From the NCBI GenBank assembly GCA_003868215.1, contig QWDQ01000033.1, forward strand, positions 186,001-250,000: DNA of 64,000 nt. The letters are read 5' to 3'. Below, piece by piece: positions 46,086-58,132 of this stretch (position 1 is its first letter; the number at the start of each line of letters is the position of its first letter). Under the pieces are notes generated by a model, which was not told the DNA's origin, ran no database searches, and saw nothing but the letters and a program-made list of their open reading frames with translations. The translations under genes were made by a program, and so were the position numbers. The stretch comes from Pseudophaeomoniella oleicola (lineage: Eukaryota; Ascomycota; Eurotiomycetes; Phaeomoniellales; Phaeomoniellaceae).

Positions 46086-46904
46086 TTAATCCTTCCAAGT
46101 CTGGCTATCTTTGTCATACCCGATTAGACCAAGGTCTATGCCCATAGATCTAAGCATCATTTCCATCGTGAAGGTCTGGCAAGAATCAGCTATGGCACCC
46201 TATCAAGCATTCGTACTTACGTTGTCGTCTTCGACCGTTTCCTCTTCTTCCGGCTCATTAAGACCGTACTTCTCTGCCTCTTCCTGCATCTCTTCTCTTC
46301 TCATCTGAACCTCTTCCCTTTGTTCGTTGGTCAAATCGTCTAGACCTGGGTCTTCTTCCTCCCAACCTTGAGGTCTCTTACTACTACGTTCACGCCAAGC
46401 TCTGACTCCCCCCATACCATCAATTTTCTCTCTTGCTGTCTCGAAGACTTCTTCGGCTGCAGCACGGCTGACTCGTTTCCATTTCGTAATCAGTTGTTCC
46501 AGTTCTTGGTTCGATTTCACAATTTTCAGTGCTGATTGAGCAGTGTGTAGCTCATCTTTCAACATTTTGAGTTGCAACAAAAGCATACGATGCTGCTCCT
46601 GGTGTACTTCAACATCTGGATCTCTGCTTTCAGCGGTAGAAAAATTTTGGGCTGTGCCAGATGCCACAGAAGATTTCGAGGATCTACTCACGATGGGTGA
46701 TGGAGCTGGATCTTTGAGAGGGCTGGTAGTGGACGTTGGCCTGTTCGAGAGTGTGACGACTTGGCGAAGGATAGATCCTGTAGGGGTGTTCGGTTCCTCG
46801 GCGTGCTCAGTATCGGCCTGGTCTGTTGTCTGGCGTTTGATGACAGGTGACTTGAACGGCTTCAGCAGGGCTGATGAAGTATCGTTTAGCTTACGCCTTT
46901 TCAT
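46086..46904 (-). CDS. SFR1: Recombination protein Sfr1/Mei5 (Dds20)
   Basis: Exons 46904-46221 and 46175-46086 give 257 aa. The N-terminal MKRRKLNDTSSALLKPFKSP and VIKR is the family motif. The core is a long helix (LLLQLKMLKDELHTAQSALK) followed by LITKWKRVSRAAAEEVFETA and GMGGVRAWRE. The small second exon restores the conserved end TFTMEMMLRSMGIDLGLIGYD, which confirms the intron. Sfr1 pairs with Swi5 to stabilise Rad51 and Dmc1 filaments in homologous recombination. The frame runs upstream of the start, but without an ATG that fits; MKRRKLN is chosen. No Swi5 gene lies in this window. Confidence 0.9.
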
Positions 46905-47871
46905 TGTCTTGTGAATGTCAGGAGTCGGGCGACAAAAGACTAGAATTGTATGAACGTAGTAAGATGCGTGGCTAGAGCAGTCATTACATTGCTTGACGTT
47001 TCGAGTAGTCAGAATTGTCTTGCAAAAGATAGAATATATTGTACACGGTCTGTCGGAGGCAACTAAAATCAAAATGCTTGGTGGTCATTTACCACCACGT
47101 TCACGACTGTCTCTGTGTCCGCATGGAGAAGAGGAACGTAGCTAATTTATCCCTGGTAGGTGTGTACCTAGCTCGAGGTACAGTTGAACTTATAGTAAAT
47201 TACTTATGTAGATAGTTGACATCGGAAGACGGTAGAGGAAGAACATGGTGAATATACACTGACGCGATAAGGTTGATAGGCTAGGACACCGATGCCTGCG
47301 CCACTAGATTTTAAGCTGAAGCTCTTAACCATACCGTGCCTACCCACTTGGATCAAGTGAATCTTATGTAAGTTGAGTTGATCCATCTCAGATCATGTTA
47401 CCTAATTATTACCTGGTAGGTACCTAATTAACTCCATCACCAGAATTTGAATGCTTTAGGGAAGTCCAAAACAAAACACCATGACGCCCAGTGAATATTC
47501 ACTCACGCGGCGATAACAGTTACTACTACATACCGTACTATCTAGGATGATGTAGCTGGTTACCTGGGTATTGGATACTAATTTGCAAGGCACTAAAAAA
47601 CTACCTGACTTTTCAATGCAGCTTTGTCGGAATGCTACAAGACTCAGCTGTCAAGCAAAGAAAATCATTCCTAGCCTATCCCACCTCTCCTACAAGCGAA
47701 GCATCCCATCACATATAACCCCAAACCAATCATGATTTCAAAGCTTCACCGAGTCCCAGCTACTACCCGTCGAGTTCATCACAGACCTGGTCTTTCTGGT
47801 TTGTGACCGTAGACGACATAACTAACAGAAAACGTGAGCATGACTCGGCCATGACGGGACGAAGAGGGAAC
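46905..47871. other. Intergenic with AGGTAC-type patches
   Basis: Promoter of SFR1 and 3' flank of the LaeA-like gene. Patches such as gtacctagctcgaggtac (47165) and ggtaggtacctaattaac (47415) resemble the palindrome at 18581. No gene is visible. Confidence 0.5.
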
Positions 47872-49037
47872 TCACAACGGATAGTAAGCATGATACCTGG
47901 AATTGCAAATTTCCTTTCTCACCGCTGAAAGATAAACAGTCGTCTCTTCCGGAGTCCATCCCAGCCCATTCTGAAAGATTCTCAAACTCATGCCTTCCAA
48001 ACCCGTTACGAAGTTCTCACGCTCGAAAGCGCCAACAATCTTCAATCGCTCCTCTTTCGCCCATGGATTGCTCGGCATTTTGAATTTTCTCTCCACACAC
48101 TGGTCAAATCCGACGGCTTCGAACCATTCTTTAAACTTGCCAGGGTCGTCGAGCGGTGTCTTCACGTGTTCTGCTGCTTCGCGAATGTACCGATCGTACT
48201 TTTTGAAAGCGCCGTCTTCCGGTAGACTTCCATCGTCACAACCCAGTACGCCGTAGATTGACTGGAACTCGATCCATCCGCCGGGCTTCAACCGGCTGTA
48301 ACACTGATTTATCAGTTTCGGAAAGTCGCGGACGGAAAATATGAGATCCCTTGCGAAGATATAGTCGAAACATTCCTCCTGCCACGTCCACTCCGCTTCG
48401 ATGTCATCAATCTCAAACCTACAATTCGGCGGCAGCCTGAAATGATGCATCAGCCTGTTGCCAGGAAACAAGTCCCATTGAGACGTACCATCGGGGCTGC
48501 ATTGGAGCAATATCGACGCCCACGACTTCTGCAGAGGGATACTGGTCCGCAAAATCGATGCTCCATAGACCGGTTCCGGTCCCCAGATCGAGAACCTTTT
48601 GCGGAGTTTCACCAATAGGTGCAAGAAATCGCTGTTTATCTAGGAGGATGAAGTATTTGGCGTGGGCCATGTCAATCCGCTCCATTTCTGCTTCATCCAT
48701 TGGCATCTGATATTCTGACTCCCGTTCAGCATCGCATCTAAGAGGCGAGAACAGCGTGGTCACCTTGTTTTCCGTGGGATGCGTAAGTTCTCCCGTTCTC
48801 CGTCACTCCTCTTAAAAGACTGGATGTCAACGATGCGAGCTCGCTCCGAGTTGAAGCAGCATCATATCCCTGTAAATCCTTTCAAATCATGCTCGGAGAT
48901 CGAGCACCAAGTCTCTAGCGTACCTCATCTTCGAAATCGGTTGTATCATCTGTTCCAGGAGCAATGAACTCTTCTTGCGTGTCACCTAGTCCTTGAGGCT
49001 CGGCTGACGGTGATGCTGCGTTGACAGGCTCTGCCAT
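47872..49037 (-). CDS. LaeA-like SAM-dependent methyltransferase
   Basis: Four exons: 49037-48924, 48869-48764, 48714-48489, 48436-47872 (336 aa). Residues 1-38 are acidic (MAEPVNAASP...). Exon 2 gives SLTSSLLRGVTENGRTYASH, the equivalent of the NYRYENGRRYH block of the fungal LaeA-like family. Exon 3 holds YQMPMDEAEMERIDMAH and SAM motif I VLDLGTGTGLWSIDFA. Exon 4 holds CRFEIDDIEAEWTW, LKPGGWIEFQS and the C-terminal helix. Many relatives sit in or near secondary metabolite clusters or act as regulators. It is divergent from an O-methyltransferase at 50104. Its target, protein or small molecule, cannot be told from sequence. Confidence 0.88.
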
Positions 49038-50103
49038 ATCTGGCGCCGTACACGTTTGAAGTGACTGGTCTTTCTTGATTGTGTTTTCCGATGATCAATA
49101 GAATTGGGGCTTACTTATAGAGACAATTCTTGGGAACTCATTCGGAAACAAAACGATGAATTGCCTCTTTCGTCCCAAAGCGACAGCAAAGCGATCCGTG
49201 GAGTGACTTGCGGGGGTATGTATACGCAGATTGGGAAAGACTTGAGGTACCAAGTATTAAGTACGTATGTACATACAGTACCTTTGCTACCGACCTACAT
49301 CACTCAAGCCAGGAACAACATCGCGGTTAATGCTTGAAGGTGAGCGTCGAGAGACAGGAGACTCAGACGTTTGAGTGGAATTTACCATCCCCAACGAAAG
49401 GACACTAGGAATTCGGGATTAAGATCGTAGTAGAGAAAAGGAGCAATGCAGTGGGTTCTCCCGTGTCCCAACCAAATATGCGATGGATGGACCTGCCTCG
49501 CTGGTTCCTCTTGTTGGAAGTTATTACGGTAGCGAAATAGGTTCCCTGCAGTTGGCATTCCAGTTGGAGCAAAGCACGCCTCCAGGCGAATGAAATGGCG
49601 GGGTCGGGTAAAAGCGGACACGTTCTAGGGCCGCCTCTTGCTCTGATTTAGTGGTTCGTTCGGTCGAGACCACAGCGCGTGACAGCACCACTAGATACTG
49701 TACTACAATGGTACTGGAGTTAACAGACCACAGAAACAGATCCTACGTGTAGCCCGTTATCTTCATAGACACTTATAACGTCGAAAAGGCCGTGTAGGCT
49801 TTGACAGCTGTGCAAAAGTTGACAATGTAGCGCCCAAAAGTTGTCAGCGGTAGTTTCCAGTCTACGGGAGCTATCATAGTGGCTGCCGGCACCAGATGAC
49901 CGTCGTCGACCCAGTAAATGGCGGGGTATCTCAATGGCGTATCCATTTCAATGATATGCCATTCATGTTATCTATGACCAACTGAGTCTTCTGATATTAT
50001 CTACCTGGATATAATTTCTGCGGGTGACTTGACGACGCGAAAACGCCACTTGAATTGATTTCAACAACCTACCTACTATAGGTACATGCATAAGGCGAAA
50101 ACA
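49038..50103. promoter_or_regulatory. Divergent intergenic region between two methyltransferases
   Basis: About 1.07 kb between start codons facing away from each other. It includes a TAC-rich imperfect palindrome near 49246-49296 (tacgtatgtacatac). Small open frames occur but show no conserved sequence. Confidence 0.45.
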
Positions 50104-51525
50104 ATGGCCAGCTCTGGAAACGCACAGTTAGTGGAGGCTGCTAAGCAGTTTCTTGCAGCAGCCGAGAGCTTCCAAGGAGATATGTTCGAGCAAATGGCGT
50201 TGCTTAAGCAGGCAGATAAGCTTCGGTATCTACTTGAGGGACCTATGGACACTGTACTTCGACAGTGGGACACCGTAAGGCCAGCCTGATTTTCTAGACT
50301 GCAACTGGTGTAACTGGGCGTAGATTCACTTGACCGCGGCTGTGAACGTTTTGGTTTCATCAGGCGCTCTCCAGAAAATCCCGACCGAAGGCACTATCAC
50401 TGCTAAAGAGGTAGCGGATGCTGTCGGTCTGGACGAATCAGTCATCAGTGTGTCTCATTGACGCCATTCCTACAGCAGGCATTGTTTACTGATCTGGATC
50501 AGCTCGATCAATGAGGCTACTCTGCGTTCAAGGTATCGGAGAAGAGCCGGAGCCAGACACCTATGCTCATAATGCCAAATCACTGGCGTACCAGACAGGT
50601 ACCAGCAAATACTTCTTCGAATGCCTGTAAGTAACTAGGATTCTGTGGTCAGCGTATTTGTCCTAGCTGAGGTCTAGAGACTCTGACCATACCGCAGTTT
50701 GGACCAAGATTACGCTTTTAAGAAACTACCCGAGTACTTCAAAACCCACACAAAGAGCGACTTCTTTGACCTAAAGAAATCGCCTTACGCTTGGGCTTAC
50801 GATCGGGAGGGCATGACTTACTACCAAGTAATTTCGGATGATCCACAGCGGTTCGAGATGTTCAACAACACTCTCGTGCAAATGGAACAGACGCTTCCGG
50901 TCCTGGGAATGTTCCCGTTTGGGTCATTAAAAGAGCAAGTTGAAGGAGAGCCTGCCCGTCCGTTCATCGTTGACGTTGGTGGTGGTCGGGGTCAAGTCCT
51001 GAAATCCATCCAGAAGGAAGCTCCTGACGGATTTGGAGCCAAAATGATACTTCAAGACCGACCGGATGTCTTGAACTCGATTGCGTCAGAAGAGATACCA
51101 GGAATCGAGAAGATGGACCACGATTTCTTCACTCCGCAGCCCATTAAGAGTATACCACCTTGAAGCTCTGTCAAAGAACGCGAAGCTGATCTGCTGGGTT
51201 TCTAGATGCACACATTTACTTACTGCGCCGCATCCTACACGATTTCTACGAACCAGTATGTGTGGAGATCATCAAGAACATTGCAAGCGCCATGGGTCCA
51301 ACTTCTCGTCTGTTGATTGGAGATTTTGTCATTCCGGAAAAGACCAAATTCGGCGACGAATTGATGGTATACTGGATGGACTTTTCGATGATGATGTTGT
51401 CAGGCAAAGAGAAGACGGCGAAGCAGTTCAAAACGATCCTCGAAGAGGCAGGACTAGAGTTGGTGAAAATCTGGCCGCTACCTGTGGGGGCACAAGCAAT
51501 TGTCGAAGCGAGGTTGAAACAATAA
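50104..51525 (+). CDS. COMT-type O-methyltransferase
   Basis: Five exons: 50104-50274, 50324-50447, 50503-50626, 50698-51149, 51206-51525 (396 aa). The N-terminal helical domain includes MDTVLRQWDTIHLTAAVN and a winged-helix segment (TAKEVADAVGLDES and SMRLLCVQG). The catalytic domain has SAM motif I FIVDVGGGRGQVL, LQDRPDVL, and HIYLLRRILHDFYEP with the base-position His seen in plant-type COMTs. It ends GAQAIVEARLKQ. An in-frame ATG at 50086 would add six residues. The enzyme methylates hydroxyls of aromatic or polyketide-like metabolites; the substrate is unknown and no synthase gene is nearby. All five exons are in frame. Confidence 0.88.
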
Positions 51526-52469
51526 CAGCAGTGTCGATGAGCAGACTGTTCTCTCTTCTGAAGACCTACAAGATCACATGATTCAAACCCCGTTGCCCTT
51601 TATTGCTGACTCGGATTTATTTGGAGAGATCATTAATTAAGGTATTTACGTGTTTACTCCAATAATTGTATTACCACAAGCAAGAAGCTGTACACCGTAG
51701 GCGACCGCAGACATGAGGTATCGGACCAGTCAGCAATCGACGACCATTTAAGTTACCGCCTCGACATCCCCCCGCTTAACCTTATTAGGATAGACGCGTA
51801 GGTACCTTACTTACTGCCCAGCGAGCCAGGTAAGAGTAAGATGTAAATCATCATGGATCCAGGAAATATTACCGAGACATACCGCCGGGAGCCCGGTAAA
51901 GACGACGAAGAAGGGGGACGAGCTGTATGTTTACCGTATCATAACCATTCTGACCCCATATCCTCTTTTTCCCTTCCCTTCGTTCCCCTTCAAGGTTCCT
52001 AATGATTATTTCCACTTCCCAGCAAAATCCCCAGTGCCAAACCATCGCCGCGCAAATAAAATAAAGACAGCCAAAGAACGCTCGCTCTACAAGGCACAGT
52101 AGCCATGGATGACATGACAATAATGAAACAACTTCATTCCCTTCCATCCTCCCCTTCCTTTCTCCTTCCATCCACATCACCATCCCATCATCCATCCTGA
52201 TCATCACTTCATACCTTCACCATCAACTAAGCTATACACTATTTTCACCGTCACGAGATTTGATCAATTCACCCTTCACGATTCCCACAAACTCTGACCA
52301 AGCCATCTGTCCACCGTTTCCCTTCACGCTACGACAACAACCGAAAGAACACCGGTCGCCATCACGTTCACCACCACGCCTGATTAAATATCACCATCGG
52401 TCCGGATCGTCTTTCAACAATACTCAGACTCACCTTGTTGACTTCGCCTCTTTGCTGTAGCTCACCACG
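51526..52469. promoter_or_regulatory. Intergenic, IES4 promoter and ATG-free leader
   Basis: Past 51600 there is AT-rich 3' flank. From about 52120 to 52440 the plus strand is strongly pyrimidine rich, and from 52126 to 52469 it has no ATG. This fits a long 5' UTR for IES4. Confidence 0.5.
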
Positions 52470-53445
52470 ATGTCGACCATGACGGAAACTGTCACCATGT
52501 CGACACCAAATACTAAGACAGACAAGAAGTTCAAGCTTGCTCAAAAGAAGATTATCATTCTCAGATTACCGTCGCAGCTGCTCGCGCGATTTCCAGCGAC
52601 AATCATGCCGTCGGGTGAAAAGGATACAACAATCAAATCGGACCCTGATTCCACCACCACTTCGAATGGCGCTGTTAACGGCGAAGGCAATGCTACACCC
52701 GCTGATAATATTTCCGAGTCTCCTTCCACCCCTGCGCCAAGCGACCTGGCGAATGGTGACGCTAAGAAAAAGAGTGCTCCCGGTTCTAGAGGCGGTGTGA
52801 AGAGAGGGCTCACCGAGAGCACATCAAGGCCAAGAGGTCGTCCAGGTCCAAAAAAGAAAGCTAGACTGTAAGTCGTCAATTTCCAGAGCATGGCTCAATC
52901 AAACCCTGCCTTGTAACGTCATCCCCCTCTGCTGTTACTATCATGTCCTCCCAGGCATAGCAGGTTTGAATGGAGTTCTTATTTGCATCATTTCTATTAT
53001 AATGCAGATGCTGACTGGGTGAAACAGTGATGATGGAGCCGACTCGGGGGTCAGGACCTCGTTTGGTGGTGCAGTTCCCCTATCCAAACTTGGTCCACGA
53101 GCGAATCAGGGTGCTATCAATGCTCAACTCCGTGCTCTTGACCGCTCAGGCAAACCTTGCCGCAAGTGGGAGAAGAAAGCTTTCACGCTTAAGAGCTTTA
53201 CAGGCGTGGTCTGGGAGATTCCATCTTGGAAAGCTCCTGCACGTCAAGATATCGTTAATGGGGACGCGAACGGCGCCTCGAACACTGCTGAGAGTGATGG
53301 AAAGCCCAACGAGAGCAGTGCTGGCCTTGTCAGCGAGAAGAGCAATCAAGGCGATCAGAGTGACCAAGTCGAACCAACCGGTCTTGCAACACCTGCAGCC
53401 AGTTCACCTCCGCCACCCCCTCCAGCTATTGCCGCCGAGACTTGA
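52470..53445 (+). CDS. IES4: INO80 complex subunit Ies4
   Basis: Exons 52470-52867 and 53028-53445 give 271 aa. The conserved N-terminal block is KKIIILRLPSQLLARFP at about 26-42, equivalent to the VTLKLSSKLL segment of other fungal Ies4 proteins. A disordered linker ends in RPRGRPGPKKKARL, an AT-hook-like basic patch. Exon 2 begins DDGADSGVRTSFGGAVPL and contains KLGPRANQGAINAQLRALD, RKWEKKAFTLKSFTGVVWEI and SWKAP, the conserved C-terminal domain. The tail is Gly/Pro/Ser rich. Ies4 belongs to the INO80 nucleosome remodeller and is a checkpoint kinase target in yeast. The 160-nt intron removes an in-frame stop. The first of three nearby ATGs was taken. Confidence 0.85.
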
Positions 53446-54308
53446 TCGCACTTTACACACTTGATTATGTATTAATATTCTTTCGTCGACTTCCCAGGGC
53501 AACATCGCATTTTAGCATGGCGTTATGGCTTATGGCATGGATCAAAGAGGTGATATAAGGAAAGGTCAAAGGCGGAAAAGGAGTGATCACAATGTAGTAA
53601 TACACCATGTACTAATAGAACGGTCAGGTTGGTCCTGGCTGTATCTGCAGACCTCACAAGCTGGCCATCTTGGATCACGTGTACACTTAGAGGCTTCTAG
53701 CAATCGTTGACGTTCACATCATGAAGAGCTAGAGTGATGTGGCTACCGCCATAGAAACTGAGTTGTTTCTTACCTATTTCCAAGCTCTGCAGTCTTCTAT
53801 GATCATCTAGACCTCTTATTATCAACCTCCTGTAGGCACAAGATTTTTGATAACGTGCAAAAGGCAAATAAATGGTTAAGTGTGAGACTTATTCCTATAA
53901 CTCAACTCATACTTAAGACTGTGATTATTAGGAATGGGCTGCGAACAGGTTCGAGTGGTCCCCGCATATCGAAGGGGCATGACATCGTAACTCCAGGTAT
54001 GGACATCCCCCGTATCTACACCGAGTGATAACCAAAGCCTCTCAAGCTTTCAACGATCAATCCCAGTCCACCAGTCCACAGCCATTCAAGACATATGAAA
54101 CTATTGTATTCACCATGAACGCCGTTTCCACGACAACTTGAGAGCATCGAGGTCGCTGGCCGTTACGCTTGAGCACCCTCTCTGTGTTGATCGACCGTTA
54201 CAACACTGCTACCCGAGTTGATACAAGTGCGCATGCAAAGAATACCCTCACAGCGATTGGATTGCAACCCCAGTCTGTGCATGCGCGCATAATCGTTGAA
54301 ACAAGACC
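53446..54308. other. Intergenic, IES4 3' end and GID1-like promoter
   Basis: 863 bp with no conserved ORF. I see no RNA gene or clear repeat. Confidence 0.45.
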
Positions 54309-56578
54309 ATGACGAACGGTGCCGGAGGTGGAGCACCAAATTCATATTCCACAGGACCCAGCGCAGGCTCTGGAGCCGGGCGACGGTCTTCCTATGCTTC
54401 AATTACACCTGGACCAGCCTCACATCTCTATCATTCACCATCAAGACCTTATCTCGGTTCTTCAACCATGCAGAACTCGTATCCGCCACTCTATACATCA
54501 GATCCTCGTAGTCGGAGGCAGGGACAAAGCTCTGACGCAGACATGACTGCCATAGGTGGCAGCGGGCCCTTTGGTAATTCTTGGAGGAAGCCAAATGCCC
54601 TCCCTTCGTACTCTAGACAGTTCTCGAATGGTTGGGTATCAGGGCAGAATGTGGCGGACAGTTTCTTTGTACCTTCGTACCTTCGGAATTCAAGATATAT
54701 GAGCAAGTTAGAAAAAGCGCATAAAGAGAAGCTTTCAGCGCCTCGAGACACCACTTCAGCACACAGCTCGAATCCGCCTTCTCTGTCAACAAGCGCAAGT
54801 AACGTTCACCGCACTCCCGCGTCATACAGAGGCATGGCATACGATGTTATTGAACACGCACCGCAGCAGGAAGATGATACACTGGTACCTTTGCCTAGTC
54901 GTTGGAATGAAGAGGACAAACACATTGGTTTAGATGTCCTACAAGAGGGCTTGGAGCTCAGATATAATGGACCGAACAACAAATTAGAGCATGAGGCGGC
55001 TGCAGCAAGGACAGATCATCCGATATCTCCTCAATGTGGTATATACTATTATGAGGTGATGATTCTGTCCAAAAGCAAAGACGGGTAAGCCTTGCCAGGT
55101 GTGGATTTTTTTAATTTGCTCTAACCATTGCGTGCAGTATGGCAGCCGTTGGCTTCTCTGGCAACAAAGCATCTCTGGAAAGACTGATAGGGTGGGAAAA
55201 TACAAGCTATGCTTACCATGGGGATGACGGTAAAGCCTTCGGAGGTGAGAGCACAGGAAAGAACTATGGTCCTACCTTCACAACGAACAACGTCATTGGT
55301 TGTGGTATAAATTTCACTACCGGTTGTATCTTTTTCACGAAAGATGGGATATTCTTGGGTAAGTCATGCTTCTGCCACCGCTGCATGTTCACTAACAAAG
55401 GGCAGGAAATGCATTTCGGGAGCTGAAGAATCTAAAGCTTTATCCTGCTGTTGGTGTCAAGAAACATCCAGGCGTTCACGTTCGAGCAAATTTCGGGCAA
55501 AGCCCTTTCATTTTCGATATTGATCAGATGGTAGCCGTAAGTCATCTTTTACCAGATTCGAGGGCCCGGCACTGAAGTCGTATAGGATGAACAGCGTAAA
55601 ATCGAGGCCGAGGTCAACCGAACCAAGACTTCGTCGTTACATCCTCCCCTTGATGAAACAAGCCTCATACAAGAGCTCATATCTCAATTTCTCGCCCACG
55701 ACGGTTACGTGGAGACTGCCAAGGCTTTTGCGAAGGAGCGGAAAGTACAAAGTATTGCTCTTACAAAACTTCAAGAGCAGACACCGGAAGAGCCCGTGGT
55801 GGAAGATGACGTTGATGCGATTAATCGACAAAGTAAGGCAATGCCTCATGTTGACAAAGCTCCCGCTGACCTTCCAGGAATACGTGCGGCGATACTCGAC
55901 GGAGATATTGACAAAGCGTTGAAACTCACGAATGCCTTCTATCCCCATGTACTGGAGGAGAGTCCGCAGATTGTTTTCCGGTTGAAATGCCGGAAATTCG
56001 TTGAACTCATTCGAAGGTATTCGGATCTTCAGAATGGCTACGTCGACAAAGGGGGCAGACATAGCCATCGAGCGAACACAGTATCAGACGTTTTCGAACA
56101 AGACATGGAATTAGATGATCAGGGAGACGGTGCCAACTGGGACAGAATGGATACCGACGATGTTGAAAGTAAAAGAATGGCTCTCCTTTCGGAAGCTATG
56201 GCCTATGGACAAATCTTACAACGTGAATATCGAGACGAAAGAAGGGAGTACAAGAAAGCATTAGAAGACATATTCTCACTCATGGCATATGATGACGCCA
56301 AGTCATCTTTACACGGACACCTGCTGGAGTCGTCGGGACGGGTCGGTGTAGCTGAGGAATTGAATTCAGCGATCCTAGGTAAGACCCCGGTTCTCCCCAA
56401 CAACATCCCTGTCATTCTACCCCCATCCTAACTGTCCTCCGAAGTCTCATTAGGAAAACCGTCAGCCGCGGCGCTGGAACGCGTCTATCAACAGTGTGAA
56501 GCCCTCCTCGACGAGATAAGCGAAGACGGTGGTCCAGGAGCCTTTGTCAATGTCCAGAGCGAATCTGCTGGTTCATGA
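54309..56578 (+). CDS. GID1: GID/CTLH ubiquitin ligase subunit Gid1 (RanBPM-like)
   Basis: Five exons: 54309-55084, 55138-55358, 55406-55536, 55586-56378, 56454-56578 (681 aa). A Ser/Pro/Gly-rich head of about 180 residues precedes the SPRY domain (about 210-375): CGIYYYEVMILSKSKDG, AAVGFSGNKASLERLIGWE, AYHGDDGKAF. A LisH motif follows (LIQELISQFLAHDGYVETA), then CTLH (IRAAILDGDIDKALKLTNAF) and CRA-type helices. The last exon adds GKPSAAALERVYQQCEALL. This is the RanBPM/Vid30 layout. Gid1 is the scaffold of the GID E3 ligase that degrades gluconeogenic enzymes when glucose returns. The exon 4 boundary at 56378 restores the CRA end. A second SPRY gene lies 2.7 kb on. Confidence 0.92.
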
Positions 56579-57277
56579 TTGATTGATTGATTGATCGACC
56601 ACACCGGGAGGTGGAAGATGGGAAAGGAGAATATTTTTCAAGTTATACGTACGTACATACATAACCTAGGAAAGGAAAGGAAAGGAAGGGAGAGAGTTTC
56701 CTTCTCTTCATTTTTTTTTTCTACTCAAAGTATTATCTATCTACCTAACCTATTTAACATGGGAACAAGGCCGAATCTTTTTGTTTGTTTCCTTTTTCTT
56801 TTCTTTTCTCACACACACACACACACACACACACATATAACAAAAGGGCGTATAGCGGCGGTGGTGGCGCGATATTATCGGCCTTTTTTTTTATATCTTC
56901 TTCTGGAGATATTGTAGATTTTGCGGCGATGGAATTTATATATGATTAGGCTAGTAATAAAGTACCTAGGTAAGTAGGTAAAGTAGGAGGTAGTTTTTAT
57001 AATAAGTTAGTCCTTATTATATGCTAGCTATCCTATTCCATCCTATCTATCTCTTGTAAAGGGAGGAAGGGGAGAGGGGAGGGGAGATGGGAGATTTCAG
57101 ATAGACTTGGATTGTAGATTGTAGGAATGGAAGAGAACGGAAGACGAATGATATTGATAATTAGCTAAAGATACATAAGGTAGGTAGGTACCTAGGTAGG
57201 TAGTTGTACAAATCATCATGGAGAGACACGAGCGTGCGAGCGAGCGTGGCGTACGTGCATTGCATGCATGCATACAT
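56579..57277. repeat. Convergent spacer rich in simple repeats
   Basis: Contains gattgattgattgatt just after the GID1 stop, an (ac)n run near 56811-56835, and TAGGTACC-type patches at 56966-57000 and 57178-57206. It separates two 3' ends. No gene is supported. Confidence 0.65.
56811..56835 (+). repeat. (AC)n microsatellite
   Basis: About twelve AC units run without interruption, preceded by a cttttcttttc tract. Confidence 0.9.
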
Positions 57278-58132
57278 TCACAGATCCTTGACTTCAGCGT
57301 CCGCGGTCCCGCTACCGTGTTTGTGCACGGGTTCTTTCGGGGCGCGTTTGTCGGCGGCGAATTGTTGGACGCGCGGGTCGTCCATTCGAGAGGCTACGGT
57401 GTCTGCTTGCCATTTCTATATTTCCGTTGAGCGAATTGGCGAGATTGGGGAGGGAGAGGGGTAGAATTTGAGGGAAGGGGGGTATACCTTGAAGTGAAAG
57501 CCGAGGCCTTCGTGGCTGTAGTCTTTTTCGTTGGCTTGGTCTTTGTGGTATTTTACGGTGATGAAGCCTTTGCTTTGGGGGTGCTTGGATACGGCGTCGA
57601 CGCTATCCGGGTCTAGGCTGAGGGAAACGAGGGCGTTGATGGTAGCGGTCTTGGGGATGCCCTTGAAGGTCCAGCTCTGGGCGTTTTTGAATTGGATCAG
57701 GTCGCGATCGTTGACGACGACCTGCCAGCCTTCGTTTTTGGAGGCATTGAACAGCTTGGGCAGCGCGAACCATTGGCCGGCCATTTTGTAGCGGTCGTTG
57801 GCGTAGACGAATTGGTCATCATATACGCAATCGGGTGTGTAGCGGCGGACTCGTTCGACGGTCGGGTCGCAGGAGTAGAGGGCAATGATGTCTTCAATCA
57901 GTTCCTGGCGGGCTGGAGATAGGGGGAGTGATTTGGAGGGATCTGGTTGCCAGTCGGCCGAGGAGGATGTTTGACGGACTTCGAACTTCTCACCGGGATC
58001 CGCGCTGGTGAGGTTAGGGAAGTGGCGTGTTGTAGGTTCACTCGAGGCCATCCTGAATTGTTGAGTTGTTGTTTTACACTTCAGGGCTGACGATATCGGA
58101 AAAGATGTACGATATAGATAGGTGCGAAACAT
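57278..58132 (-). CDS. Conserved fungal protein of unknown function (NTF2/SnoaL-like)
   Basis: Exon 1 58132-57488 and exon 2 57415-57278 give 260 aa; a second in-frame ATG at 58051 would give 233 aa (MASSEPTTRHF). The longer form adds a tail with Arg, Ser and Thr and no acids, resembling a mitochondrial presequence. The body has ELIEDIIALYSCDPTVERV, YTPDCVYDDQFVYANDRYK and AGQWFALPKLF, typical of the cone fold of NTF2-like/SnoaL proteins with a nuclear-envelope-type lipid-binding look (inference). Exon 2 (KWQADTVASRMDDPRVQQFA ... KDL) restores the conserved tail. G+C-rich with C-ending codons. I recognise the family only as widespread in filamentous fungi; no function is claimed. Confidence 0.75.

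Noticed and set aside
53935-53965. Possible tRNA B-box (ggttcgag)
   Set aside because: No A-box or acceptor stem pairing could be found around it.
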